A DNA stretch of 64,000 nt from Methanobacteriota archaeon (GTDB lineage: Archaea; Thermoplasmatota; Thermoplasmata; Methanomassiliicoccales; UBA472), in the NCBI GenBank assembly GCA_012729095.1, contig JAAYDU010000026.1, positions 1-64,000 of the forward strand. The letters are read 5' to 3'. The translations under genes were made by a program, and so were the position numbers. Below the pieces are notes generated by a model. The model saw only the letters and a program-made list of their open reading frames with translations. It was not told where the DNA came from and made no database searches. Positions 28,509 to 38,628 of the stretch are shown in pieces (position 1 is the stretch's first letter; each line of letters opens with the position of its first letter).

Positions 28509-30056
28509 AACCTTAACAAATCGACTTTAGGGAACAGGGTCGTTCCCTGATCGTTCCTTTATTTGACTGGATTGGTAACAGATCTGGTTCAAAAAGGGAT
28601 TTATACCTATACCCTAATACTGTATATACATGGAGGGGTGGGTCAAGGAATGGGTGGCGAAGGAGCGCGAGGCGGGACGCACCTGCTTTGAGGTGAAGCA
28701 GGTGAACGGTCATTATTACGTCTATCATGCCACCACCACCTACGACCGTGAGCAACACAAGGCCAAGAAGGTCGCCGAGTACCTGGGCAAGCTCGATCCG
28801 GTGAAAGGCCTGGTACCTCCGAAGAAAACGAAGATCGAACGGCCGCACACGATCTGGCGCTATGGCGACGCGGCCTTGGTGCATCAGGTCTTTCGAGACC
28901 TGATGCCTACGCTGGAAAGGGCGTTCCCCTACGATTGGAAGGAGATCTCCGCCCTGGCGATGCTCAGGGCGACCGATTACCTGCCGCTGAAGCGGGCAGG
29001 TTCCGCCTGGGGCATTTGGTACGACGTCGCCTCGCTGGAACCGGACATGGACCCTAGGCGCCTGAGCGAGGCGCTCAAGGCGGTCGGGCGCGACCGCCGC
29101 GGGCAGAACATGATATTCAAGTCCCTGGCGGTGCAGGGCCAGGAGCTGATCTACGACCTCTCCTCCTTCTTCACCAGGTCGGAGGACATCAACCTGGCGG
29201 AAAAGGGGTACAACAAGGACCACGTGCATCTCAAACAGATCAACCTGGCGCTGCTGTGCAGCGCCGAGGAGCATCTGCCGACGATGATCCGCGCGCTGCC
29301 TGGCAGCGTGCGGGACATCAAGAGCATCTACTACACCATGGAGGAGATCGGCATTCACGACAGAACGCTGATCCTCGATCGAGGATTCTATTCAGAGGAC
29401 GTCTGCGACTTCCTGGACGAAAGGAACGTTGATTATGTTCTTGGTACGAAGCGGTACAGCGCGCTGTACCGCGAACCCGTCCAGATGGACGGGTTCTTCA
29501 TGTACCAGGACCGATTGATCAAGTGCGGCCGAGCGAAGGTCGGCGAACGCTGGATATACCGTTTCGAGGATACCGAGATGCGCGTGGACGAGGAGAAGAA
29601 CCTGCACCAGCTGGTGCTGGACGGCAAGCTTTCCCGGGAGGAGCTTGCCGAGCGCCTGCTGAAGTCCGGGCACGTGCTCATCCTTTCCAGTCTGGACACC
29701 GTGCCGGAGCGGATATACTCGCTCTACAAGCGGCGGGACGCGGTGGAGAAGATGTTCGATTCCTACAAGAACGTGCTGAACGCCGACCGGACGTATCTGC
29801 GGGACGATGCCAGCATATTCGGGCACGTGTTCGTAGCGTTCCTTTCATTGTACATCTACTGCCGCCTGGAGAACCTGCTGCGAGGAGCCGGTCTAATTGA
29901 CCGGCTCAGTCCGGCGGACGTGCTGCTGGACTTCAGCAAGGTGTACAAGGTCGATACCGGGGAACGGACGATGTTCTCCGACGTGCCGAAAGGCGTGGCC
30001 GAGCTTGACCGCAAGCTCGGCACCAATATATTCCCTAAACTGGCCTAGTTAAGGTT
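28509..30056 (+). mobile_element. IS4/IS1634-like insertion sequence with short terminal inverted repeats
   Basis: AACCTTAAC at 28509-28517 and GTTAAGGTT at 30048-30056 bracket an intact DDE transposase ORF; exact ends uncertain. Confidence 0.7.
28630..30048 (+). CDS. Transposase, IS4/IS1634-like DDE
   Basis: TLILDRGFYSEDVCDFL...YVLGTKRY...LYKRRDAVEKMFDSYKNVLNADRTYLRDDASIFGHVFVAFLSLYIYCRL. Confidence 0.9.
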   Translation: MEGWVKEWVAKEREAGRTCFEVKQVNGHYYVYHATTTYDREQHKAKKVAEYLGKLDPVKGLVPPKKTKIERPHTIWRYGDAALVHQVFRDLMPTLERAFPYDWKEISALAMLRATDYLPLKRAGSAWGIWYDVASLEPDMDPRRLSEALKAVGRDRRGQNMIFKSLAVQGQELIYDLSSFFTRSEDINLAEKGYNKDHVHLKQINLALLCSAEEHLPTMIRALPGSVRDIKSIYYTMEEIGIHDRTLILDRGFYSEDVCDFLDERNVDYVLGTKRYSALYREPVQMDGFFMYQDRLIKCGRAKVGERWIYRFEDTEMRVDEEKNLHQLVLDGKLSREELAERLLKSGHVLILSSLDTVPERIYSLYKRRDAVEKMFDSYKNVLNADRTYLRDDASIFGHVFVAFLSLYIYCRLENLLRGAGLIDRLSPADVLLDFSKVYKVDTGERTMFSDVPKGVAELDRKLGTNIFPKLA

Positions 30057-30064
30057 AAAAAAAT

Positions 30065-30319
30065 TCAACGGGAGTTCTTCTTCCCGAACTGCGTGTAATA
30101 GTTGTTCAACATGTTGTTCATGTAGCTGGCCAGGTATTTCTCCCCGTACTTGTTCTTGGTTATGACCTGCTCCATGGGGAACTCCTTGTCACAGTAGGGG
30201 CAGCGGGCGTAGCGGCAATTGGTATTGGCATAGCGGCACCCGCGGCAGGCGATCGCCCGGGACTGCATCAAGCTGAATTCCTTACCACAGTTGGGGCACT
30301 TGAAACGCCTGGTCGTGTT
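30065..30319 (-). CDS. Small Cys-rich multi-zinc-ribbon protein
   Basis: FKCPNCGKEF...ACRGCRYANTNCRYARCPYCDKEFP; start MNTTRRF assumed. Confidence 0.7.
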   Translation of the reverse strand, partial: NTTRRFKCPNCGKEFSLMQSRAIACRGCRYANTNCRYARCPYCDKEFPMEQVITKNKYGEKYLASYMNNMLNNYYTQFGKKNSR

Positions 30320-30446
30320 CATCAGTTCAGGCGTCACTCCGGCCCTGCGCAATTCCGGTGTCAACGGCATTTCATCACTCTGGCAGCATAACCTCGCCCA
30401 TAATATATTGCTTTTCCCCCGTTTACGTTTCTATAAGTCATTATCG

Positions 30447-31232
30447 CTAGTCAAGTTCTTTCCCCCGGGGTTCCATCTCGGGCGGGAACAGCGCTGGCCA
30501 ATTAAGGAACGGGCGGAAGGGATGGGAGGCGAAACGGTCAGTGGCCTTCATGCCCTGAAGCACCTCCTCGAACGCGGCGGGGGAGAAGACCATAACCAAC
30601 TGCTCGTCCGGCACCAGTCCCCATGTCCTGTCTCCAGCGCAAGGGATGTCCATGACCAGTTCCGCGCCGTCAATGACCTTGGCTATGGCCGAGCATACCG
30701 AGCATTGGCCGGTGATGGAGGCGTCCTTCAGCACCTTGCCCTCCCGGTACTCATAGCCCAGCATCACCTTGAGGGACTGCCCGGGGGTCAGGTAGGCCAC
30801 GACGGCGTCCGGCTCCACCGGCATGAGGTCCAAAGGGGCCGTGAGAAGCGCATTGTAACGGTGACCATGGTCGCCGAGCATGTATATGGCGTCCTGCAGG
30901 GCCTTCGCCGCCCGGTCATCCTTGGTGAAGGGGCGGTTAGGCTCTCCCCTGGCCAACCTGTCCGGGGTATCCATCATTCCCAGGCAGGCCAGCCCCCACA
31001 GGCACTTCAGCCCGTTGGTGGTGGTGACGCATATCCCGTCATCACGGTAATGCCGGGCAAGCGCGGCCATGTGGCAGGTGGCGGTGGATGTCAGCAGGCG
31101 CGCTCCCGGCACGCCCATCGCCTCCGAGGCCCTCTCGTAAAGCTTCACTCCCACTGGGTACGCACCCATGTTCAACAGGGAACGGAACTCCCTGGACTGC
31201 CTGCTCCTCTCCACGTCCGGCATGGGGGGCAC
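30447..31232 (-). CDS. DUF169-like protein
   Basis: PVGVKLYE...ATCHMAALAR...CLWGLACLGM...CAGDRTWGLVPDEQLVMVFSP. Confidence 0.7.
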   Translation of the reverse strand: MPPMPDVERSRQSREFRSLLNMGAYPVGVKLYERASEAMGVPGARLLTSTATCHMAALARHYRDDGICVTTTNGLKCLWGLACLGMMDTPDRLARGEPNRPFTKDDRAAKALQDAIYMLGDHGHRYNALLTAPLDLMPVEPDAVVAYLTPGQSLKVMLGYEYREGKVLKDASITGQCSVCSAIAKVIDGAELVMDIPCAGDRTWGLVPDEQLVMVFSPAAFEEVLQGMKATDRFASHPFRPFLNWPALFPPEMEPRGKELD

Positions 31233-31305
31233 ATCATCTTATGGGCATAATAGTAATAGCCCCGCGGTTCGAAAATATATATGGGCATTAGAGCATCTGC
31301 TTCCG

Positions 31306-32757
31306 ATGAGCCTCAAGGAACGCATCATCTTGGCCTATGCCCGCACCAAGCTCTCCTCTCGCAAGGTCTCGGAGGACGTGGAGAACCCGCTCCATGACTG
31401 GGTCCTGCTCAAGGTGCGCAACACCTTCAAACGCGACGAGGGGTTCCGCAAAGCCTTGGGCCGGGAAACGCTGGGGGATATCGATCGGGAGGCCTTCGAG
31501 CAGTATCAGCTTCACAAGTTCAGGAAACAGATGGCCTACGTGATGGAGAACAGCCCTTTCTATCAGAAAAGGTATTCCGAGGCCGGGATCAGGCCGGAGG
31601 ACATTCGGACCATGGATGACCTGGACAGGGTGCCTCTGACAGACCCAGACGATCTGGCCGAGGAGCCGTTCCTTTTCCTTTGCCTTTCTCAGAGCAAGAT
31701 ATCCCGCACATTCTCCACCTCGGGCACCTCCGGAAAGCCGAAGAGGTTGTTCTACACAAACGATGATCTCCTGAACATAGTCGATTCGATAGCCGCGGCG
31801 CTACGCTCCGCCGGGCTGAAGAGCAATGAGACGCTGCACATAATGTTCCCCGCCGTGGTGGCCTGGGACCCCAGCCTGATGCTGGAGAGCGCCTGCAAGG
31901 TTGCCGGCCTTCAGTCGGTGGTATGTTCCGACGTGGATGTGGAGGCGCAGTTGAAGGTGATGAGGGAGCAGGGTACCAAGGTCATCATCGGGCTCACCTC
32001 CTTCATCTACAGGGTAACGGTCCTGGCCAGGGACGATCATGACCTGAGGGCGCTAGGGTTGAAGGCCATAATATGCTCCTCGGAGCCGCTGTCCGAGGCG
32101 GTGAGGCATGAGATGGAGGAGGCCTGGGGGTGCAAGTGCCTCAGCCAGTATGGCCTCACGGAAATGGGCCTTGCCACCACTATCGAATGTTACGTTCAAA
32201 CGGGCCTGCACATCAACGAGGCGGACTTCATGGTGGAGGTCATCGACCCCGACACCGGCAAGAGGCTTCCGCCCGGAGAAGAGGGCGAACTGGTCTGGAC
32301 ATCCCTGTCCTTCCAGGGCTCACCACTTCTCCGGTACCGCTCTTACGACATCTCCAAGTTCATACCGCCACCCTGCGAATGCGGACACGTCACCGTCGGA
32401 AAGATCGGCAAGCCGAAGGGCCGGCGCATCGCGGCCACTAAGATCGGGCTGGGCGAGCACGTGTTCCCGGCGCTGTTCGACGAGGCCATAATGAAGGTGC
32501 ACGGCGTGCTGAACTACCAACTGGTTATAGACAAGCCATCCTTCCGCGACCATTTGCTGTTCACCGTGGAGTACAACGGGGACCTGGAAAAGGGAAGGGA
32601 AGAGGTGCTGAAGGCCGTGACCGAGCTGGAAGAGATACGCAGCGGTCTGGAGAACGATCTCATCGACCCCATAGAGGTGGAGATGAAGGAAGTGTCCCAG
32701 GAGTTCACCCCCAAGATGAAGCCCATCATCGACAAGCGGAAAAGGTTCGATGGATAG
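31306..32757 (+). CDS. Phenylacetate-CoA ligase family AMP-binding enzyme
   Basis: FSTSGTSGKPKRLFYT; SQYGLTEMGLATTIEC; LLRYRSYDISKF. Confidence 0.88.
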   Translation: MSLKERIILAYARTKLSSRKVSEDVENPLHDWVLLKVRNTFKRDEGFRKALGRETLGDIDREAFEQYQLHKFRKQMAYVMENSPFYQKRYSEAGIRPEDIRTMDDLDRVPLTDPDDLAEEPFLFLCLSQSKISRTFSTSGTSGKPKRLFYTNDDLLNIVDSIAAALRSAGLKSNETLHIMFPAVVAWDPSLMLESACKVAGLQSVVCSDVDVEAQLKVMREQGTKVIIGLTSFIYRVTVLARDDHDLRALGLKAIICSSEPLSEAVRHEMEEAWGCKCLSQYGLTEMGLATTIECYVQTGLHINEADFMVEVIDPDTGKRLPPGEEGELVWTSLSFQGSPLLRYRSYDISKFIPPPCECGHVTVGKIGKPKGRRIAATKIGLGEHVFPALFDEAIMKVHGVLNYQLVIDKPSFRDHLLFTVEYNGDLEKGREEVLKAVTELEEIRSGLENDLIDPIEVEMKEVSQEFTPKMKPIIDKRKRFDG

Positions 32758-32796
32758 GCAATAGGATTATCTATCCTTCCCGGAATCGCCCTGGCG

Positions 32797-33387
32797 ATGA
32801 AGGTAGGGGTAATCTCCGTTCAGGGGGCGGTGCCTGAGCACCTGCACATGTCCCGGGTCGCCCTGGATGCCATGGGAAGGAAGGGCGAGGCGATCGCCGT
32901 GCGCCGCCTGGACGATCTGCGCAGCGTGGACTGTCTCATAATTCCCGGTGGGGAAAGCACCACCATCTCCAAGCTTTTACGCAAGTTCGGGCTTTTCGCA
33001 GACATAGTCGCCATGGGCATGGACGGCGTGCCGATCATGGGCACCTGTGCTGGCTGCGTGCTCCTGGCCAAAAAGGGCGGGGAGCAAGCGGAACGCACCG
33101 GCACGGAACTGCTGGGCCTTATGGACATGTCAGTGGACCGCAACGCCTTCGGCAGGCAGAGGGAATCCTTCGAGGCGCCCCTTGAGATAGAGGGTCTGAA
33201 CGACCCGTTCCCCGGGGTCTTCATTCGCGCGCCGATGATAACAAGTGCATGGGGGAGCTGTAGGGTGATGTGCAGGCATCAGGGAGAGGCGGTCATGGCC
33301 CGACAGGACAACGTTCTGGCCATGTCCTTCCATCCCGAGCTGACCGGCGATCCCCGCATGCACCAGATGCTCTTTTCCTTGGTATGA
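32797..33387 (+). CDS. pdxT: Pyridoxal 5'-phosphate synthase glutaminase subunit
   Basis: KVGVISVQGAVPEHLHM; IIPGGESTTISKLL; GTCAGCVLLAK; SFHPELTGD. Confidence 0.95.
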   Translation: MKVGVISVQGAVPEHLHMSRVALDAMGRKGEAIAVRRLDDLRSVDCLIIPGGESTTISKLLRKFGLFADIVAMGMDGVPIMGTCAGCVLLAKKGGEQAERTGTELLGLMDMSVDRNAFGRQRESFEAPLEIEGLNDPFPGVFIRAPMITSAWGSCRVMCRHQGEAVMARQDNVLAMSFHPELTGDPRMHQMLFSLV

Positions 33388-33392
33388 GGGGA

Positions 33393-34133
33393 TCAGGCGT
33401 TGCCTTTGGCCGCCTGGATCAGTGTTCTGAGGTCATCGCCCAGTTCCGAGTCCTCGACCACCGTCCCGGTCACCACAACGTCCGCCCCGGCCTTCCTTAC
33501 CCTGGCCGCGGTCTCCGCGTCACGAATGCCGCCGCCGATGATAAGAGGCACGGTTATGGTCTTCTTGCAGGCAGCGATCATCTCGTCCGGAACGGCCTCC
33601 GGGGCGCCGCTTCCGGCCTCCAGGTAAACCAGCCCCATTCCCATATACTCGGCGGCCAACGCGAAAGCGGCCGCGGTCTTCGGTTCGTTCCTGGGGATCG
33701 GCCTAGCCTTTCCGACCTCGCCCACCTTCATTCCCGGCTCCACTATGATGTAGCCCATGGACAGCGGCTCAACGTTGATCTTCTTGACGATGGGCGCGCC
33801 CTTCACCTGCTGCAGTACGACATTGTCCACGCTGGTGCTGTTCAGCATGCTCATGAAGTACATGGCGTCCGCGTAAGGTGAGATGGCGTGAGCGCCCGAC
33901 GGGAAGTAGATGACCGGGACCTTAACCTTCTTCTTTATGGCGATTATGGTGGCGTCCAGGTTCTCCTGGTTGACTCCGGTGGAACCCCCTACCATGATGG
34001 CATCGGTTCCCATTGATTCGGCGACCGCGGCCATGTCGGCGGCGCGCTCCGGGCTCTGCTTGGCAGGGTCCAGAAGCGTCATGTGCATGGTCCCCTTCTC
34101 AACGTTCTCGTAGATGTAATCCTTGATCTTCAC
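33393..34133 (-). CDS. Geranylgeranylglyceryl phosphate synthase family
   Basis: HMTLLDPAKQSPERAA; DAIMVGGSTGV; YLEAGSGAPEAVP; LIIGGGIRDAETAARVRKAGADVVVTGT. Confidence 0.93.
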   Translation of the reverse strand: MKIKDYIYENVEKGTMHMTLLDPAKQSPERAADMAAVAESMGTDAIMVGGSTGVNQENLDATIIAIKKKVKVPVIYFPSGAHAISPYADAMYFMSMLNSTSVDNVVLQQVKGAPIVKKINVEPLSMGYIIVEPGMKVGEVGKARPIPRNEPKTAAAFALAAEYMGMGLVYLEAGSGAPEAVPDEMIAACKKTITVPLIIGGGIRDAETAARVRKAGADVVVTGTVVEDSELGDDLRTLIQAAKGNA

Positions 34134-34945
34134 AATATTCCTCCTATGAGGAAGGCCACCAGCGCCAGGAGCATGGCGTACTTGGCAAGCCTCTGTCCCT
34201 TGGTGGGATTTTGAAAATGAACAATGGAGCAGTATATAAATATTGCATCCGCGAAGGCCACTCCCGCCAGGTACCAGATGCCGAAAGTGCCGTCGAAGTA
34301 TGGAATGGGGCTGAGGGCCACGGCGAACAGGAAAGACAGGCTCGCGATCACCCCGGCGTTGCGGGCGCCGATGCGTTTCGGCAACGTGTTCCGATCGAAA
34401 TCGCCCTCCATGTCCTCCACGTCCTTAACTATCTCCCTGCCGAGTATGGCCAGGAACGCCAGGAGGGCGATTATGTACGTCCTTTCCATCATTCCCACCA
34501 CCGCCCCTCCCAGCAGGAACAACATTCCGGTTAGCAGTGCGATCTCCAGATTGCCGGTGAGGGCGTCCTTCTTCAGCTTCACTTCGTAGGAGAGCATGAG
34601 AACGATCGCCAATGCCACGATCACGGTGGACTCGAGGTTGAGGGCGAGCGATGAGAGGAACGATACGATGAAACATGCCGCCGAAATGTAAAGGACCTGC
34701 CTCGGGGTCACGCGGCCCGAGGGCAGCGGCCTCTCAGGATGTGCTAGCCTGTCCACCTCTCTATCGGTGAGGTCGTTGAGCGAGTTCCCCCCGGCTATGA
34801 AGGAGAAGACCGCCACGGCCGCGAAGATGACCGGATACCAATGGTCCAGGATCCCAGTGCCCACGGCGATGAGCACCCCCATCAGCAAACCGATAATCCC
34901 CATCACGGCGTTGCCGATCCGGAAGAGCTGCAGGAGCGGGTTCAC
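34130..34945 (-). CDS. UbiA-family prenyltransferase, probable digeranylgeranylglyceryl phosphate synthase
   Basis: GGNSLNDLTDREVDRLAHPERPLPSGRV; REIVKDVEDMEGDFDRNTLPKRIG; overlaps the GGGP synthase gene. Confidence 0.9.
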   Translation of the reverse strand: MNPLLQLFRIGNAVMGIIGLLMGVLIAVGTGILDHWYPVIFAAVAVFSFIAGGNSLNDLTDREVDRLAHPERPLPSGRVTPRQVLYISAACFIVSFLSSLALNLESTVIVALAIVLMLSYEVKLKKDALTGNLEIALLTGMLFLLGGAVVGMMERTYIIALLAFLAILGREIVKDVEDMEGDFDRNTLPKRIGARNAGVIASLSFLFAVALSPIPYFDGTFGIWYLAGVAFADAIFIYCSIVHFQNPTKGQRLAKYAMLLALVAFLIGGIL

Positions 34946-35064
34946 GTCCGAACATCGCTATGCCCATACAAAAGCGTTGGCGATATGGGGGTCCGGTCTG
35001 GCCACTGAATCGGGAACCCGTGGAAGCAAAATATAATAATATTGGCTCCTGAAATAGGGCACAC

Positions 35065-36525
35065 ATGGCCACCCCCGAGCTTGCGGCCGAGGTGGAAAGC
35101 GTAAAGGCCGCCATATCCAAGTACTTCCCCATATACGACGTCCGGGTGAGCTACGACTCCCTTACCTTCTTCATAACTCCCGACCAGTCCAGCCTTCAGG
35201 GCAAGTTCGACGGTCTCCGGGAGGAGTTCAAACCCCGCATGCTGGTCCCCATCCTCCGTTACAGCGGCGGGGAGTACACCATAAGCGTGGTGAAGCGGCC
35301 CAACACGAGGACCCGCAGCCTGCGGGTCAACGGGGCTTTGCTGAGCATAACCCTCATCACCACCGTTATCGCCGGGGCGGTGCTCTGGGCCTCCTACGGC
35401 GGCAACAACGACCTGCTGAGGCTGGAGAACTACCTGTGGGGGGCGCTGTTCTTCGCCATCCCTCTAATGGCCATACTGGGCACCCACGAGTTCAGCCATT
35501 ATCTGGCCGCAAAGAAGTGCGGTGTGGCTGCCTCACTGCCCTTCTTCATACCTTCGATCCCTCCCCTGGGGACGTTCGGCGCCTTCATTTCCATGAGGGA
35601 CCCGATCCCGGACCGCCGTGCCCTGGTGCTCATCGGTGCCGCTGGTCCCATAGGCGGTCTTCTGGTGACGATACCGGTCTCCTTCCTAGGTCTTTGGCTC
35701 ACATCCATGGGCGATCCGAGCAGCGGGATGGTGGGGGATGCTGGAGCTGTTGCCATAACCATACAGCCGCTTTACGCCCTGCTCTCCCTGCTGGTGCCTT
35801 TACCGGAGAACGTAACCCTGCACCCCACGGCGTTCGCGGCTTGGGTGGGTTTCCTGGTCACCGCCATCAACCTGCTGCCCGCTGGCCAGTTGGACGGGGG
35901 GCATGTGGTCCGGGGTCTGCTGGGAGACAAGGCCAAATACCTAAGCTATGCCACGGTCGGGCTTCTGCTGGTGCTGGGATTGTTCTACACCGGTTGGCTG
36001 ATATTCGCCATGCTGATACTCTTCCTGGGACTGCGCCATCCCGCCCCCCTGAACGACGTCAGCAAGCTGAGCAACAAGACCAAGGTGCTGGGGGTGGTGA
36101 CCATGGCCATACTTCTGATCACCTTCTCCCCGATACCTCTGGTGGAGATCGCACCAGACCATTCCTTCGACGTGGACCTTCCCGGAGGGAATCAGACGGT
36201 CATGCTGGCCGGGAGCACCGCCTACGTGACCATGGTGGTAAACAACACCGGGAACACGAACACCACCATGTCCATGAACGTCATGCAGGTCCCGCACGGC
36301 TGGAGCGTTTCACTCTTTATCCAAGGGGGTGACGAGGACAACGCCACCAACCTGCTGGAGATGATGGTCCCGTATGATGAGGGCGTCATCGTGGTTATAA
36401 AGGTCAGCGACCTCGAGGGGGAAGGCGCCCGGAACTGGGACCTTCTGGTGGAGACGAAGTCCTTCAACAGCAACGGCTCGGTCTATCACAGCGAGGAACA
36501 GATATTCACATTCATCGTCGAGTGA
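35065..36525 (+). CDS. Site-2 protease family M50 membrane metalloprotease
   Basis: GTHEFSHYLAAKKCG; INLLPAGQLDGGHV. Confidence 0.9.
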   Translation: MATPELAAEVESVKAAISKYFPIYDVRVSYDSLTFFITPDQSSLQGKFDGLREEFKPRMLVPILRYSGGEYTISVVKRPNTRTRSLRVNGALLSITLITTVIAGAVLWASYGGNNDLLRLENYLWGALFFAIPLMAILGTHEFSHYLAAKKCGVAASLPFFIPSIPPLGTFGAFISMRDPIPDRRALVLIGAAGPIGGLLVTIPVSFLGLWLTSMGDPSSGMVGDAGAVAITIQPLYALLSLLVPLPENVTLHPTAFAAWVGFLVTAINLLPAGQLDGGHVVRGLLGDKAKYLSYATVGLLLVLGLFYTGWLIFAMLILFLGLRHPAPLNDVSKLSNKTKVLGVVTMAILLITFSPIPLVEIAPDHSFDVDLPGGNQTVMLAGSTAYVTMVVNNTGNTNTTMSMNVMQVPHGWSVSLFIQGGDEDNATNLLEMMVPYDEGVIVVIKVSDLEGEGARNWDLLVETKSFNSNGSVYHSEEQIFTFIVE

Positions 36526-37507
36526 AGATGTGGTAATGGCGGGTCAGGGAACGATGCACTCTCTGCATGTGAAGTTCCTGAAGCACCATTCCCTCCGCGG
36601 TCATCTCCCGGGGAAGTACCACGCCCGCCCTTCCCTGGCAGGATAGCACGTCCGCCGAGGCCCTGAGCCCCCTGCGATACAGTCCCTCAATGTCCTCCTT
36701 CTTGGTGCTGGCCGCCCTGCCATAGGGAGGATCGGTGGCCACCGACCCGACCTTTCCGAACAGGTCGGGAACGTCCCCCACATCGGCCACCAGCACCTCG
36801 GCCTCCACGCCGAAATGCTCCAGGTTAAGCCTGCAGCCCGCTACCATGTCCGGGTCTATGTCCGAGCCGACGGCCCTCATGCCGAGAAGGGACGCCTCCA
36901 ACACTATCCCGCCGGTGCCGCAGAAAGGGTCAAGCACGGTGTCTCCGCGCTTCGCTTCGGTCAGGTTGATCAGTGCCCGGGCGTAGCGGGGATGAAGCGA
37001 TATGGGCGAAAAGAAAGGCCTTTCGGCCACCTTGCGCCGGTCGAACGGCCTTCGATCGATCTCATGGTCCATGATGTAGAGGTGCGCCTTCTCCGAAATC
37101 AGCACCCTGAGGGTCACGTCCGGGACGGTGAGATCGATATCGTGCTTTAGGGACAAGCATCCGCCGATCTTCTTGGCCAGTTCGTGCGTGTCCACTTCGG
37201 GATGCAATCCATCCACCGTCCTGGCGCGGACGCACACGCTCCCCTCGGGGAGGTCCAGGCCAGAAATGGCAGTCATCAGGTCGCCGACCTCGCAACTTCC
37301 CAGGTAACGGCCGAAACGGTGAGCGAGGCCAAGCCGCCGGGCCGCGAAAGGTAAGGCGTCCAGCGCGCATTCGATGACAACATATCCCGGCCCGCATTTG
37401 AGCTGCCGTGAGCCAGGGGACTCCGCCCTGAGGCAGGCCAAAGCCTCGGCTGCAGGCAGGGTCGGGTGTTCCCCCGACAGCTCGAAAAGCACCTGGCCAG
37501 GGGTCAT
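36512..37507 (-). CDS. THUMP/Trm-G10-like tRNA (guanine-N2) methyltransferase
   Basis: DTVLDPFCGTGGIVLEASLLG; VATDPPYGRAAS. Confidence 0.88.
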   Translation of the reverse strand: MTPGQVLFELSGEHPTLPAAEALACLRAESPGSRQLKCGPGYVVIECALDALPFAARRLGLAHRFGRYLGSCEVGDLMTAISGLDLPEGSVCVRARTVDGLHPEVDTHELAKKIGGCLSLKHDIDLTVPDVTLRVLISEKAHLYIMDHEIDRRPFDRRKVAERPFFSPISLHPRYARALINLTEAKRGDTVLDPFCGTGGIVLEASLLGMRAVGSDIDPDMVAGCRLNLEHFGVEAEVLVADVGDVPDLFGKVGSVATDPPYGRAASTKKEDIEGLYRRGLRASADVLSCQGRAGVVLPREMTAEGMVLQELHMQRVHRSLTRHYHIFTRR

Positions 37508-37515
37508 GGGGCCTA

Positions 37516-38457
37516 TCAGTCCCTGATACCTTCCTCGGTCACGTTGATGACCACTTCCGCCTCCGGCTGGTCAGGGGAGTCTATCAACCTGGCGATCCTG
37601 CGGGTACCCTTGCTCTTGCGCAGGTACACGCGGTAGGTCGAAGCGTGCCCGACCACATGGCCGCCCACAGGGCGGGTGGGATCGCCGAAGAAAGCATCTG
37701 GCTTGGCAGAGACCTGATTGGTCACCGCGATGACGGCGTTGTTCACCTCTGCGAAGTTCAGAAGCTCGTGCATATGCTTGTTCAGCAGGCCCTGCCTTTC
37801 GGCCAAGGTCCCCCGTCCCACGAACTCGGCCCTGAAATGGGCTGTGAGGGAATCCACGATCATCAGACGCACCGGGTTTATCTTGCTAACTTCCGCGGCC
37901 TTCTCCACCAGCAGCATCTGGTGCGAAGAGTTGTAGGCCCGGGCGACGTGTATACGCTTGAGGACCTCTTCTGGGTCCACCCCATGGGCGTTGGACATCT
38001 GGACTATCCTCTCCGGGCGGAACGTGTTCTCGGTATCGATGATGATCACGTCCCCGTCCAATCCTCCCTTTTCGACCGGGAGCGTGGCGTTCACTGCGAT
38101 CTGAAAGCATATCTGGGTCTTTCCGCTGCCGAACTCTCCGTAGAACTCATGTATGGCCTGCGATTCCAGTCCATTCCCCAGCAGCTCGTCGAAGGCCTTG
38201 GAACTGCTGGTCAGGCGGCTAAGGTTCTTCCTTCTCTCCAGTATGACGTCCCCGGATTCGAAACCGCCCACCTCCGCGGCCTTCTTGGCGGCGTCTATGA
38301 TCTTGATGGCGGTTGCCTCCCCTATGTCGCAGGTATCGGCCAATGTCTTTGGCGACTCCACCGCTATGGTCATAAGGTTTGTGTATCCAGCTTCTCTCAG
38401 CTTCTCGGCAGTTGCGGGTCCTACTCCTGGCAACTCTTCAATGTCGGTGTTCGGCAT
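37516..38457 (-). CDS. radA: DNA repair and recombination protein RadA
   Basis: [66 protein letters not shown]. Confidence 0.97.
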   Translation of the reverse strand: MPNTDIEELPGVGPATAEKLREAGYTNLMTIAVESPKTLADTCDIGEATAIKIIDAAKKAAEVGGFESGDVILERRKNLSRLTSSSKAFDELLGNGLESQAIHEFYGEFGSGKTQICFQIAVNATLPVEKGGLDGDVIIIDTENTFRPERIVQMSNAHGVDPEEVLKRIHVARAYNSSHQMLLVEKAAEVSKINPVRLMIVDSLTAHFRAEFVGRGTLAERQGLLNKHMHELLNFAEVNNAVIAVTNQVSAKPDAFFGDPTRPVGGHVVGHASTYRVYLRKSKGTRRIARLIDSPDQPEAEVVINVTEEGIRD

Positions 38458-38628
38458 GTCAGCACCTATCTTTCCCTATCCATGAGCTTATTAAAAAGGT
38501 GTTTGGGGGTTGGCCGAAAGTGCATCGACCACACCGAACATGATATCGCCGGGATTAATCGTTGATGGTTACAATCGACGTTCGCCGCATCAAAAGGATT
38601 TATTACCGAGTCATTATTAGGGAAGTCC

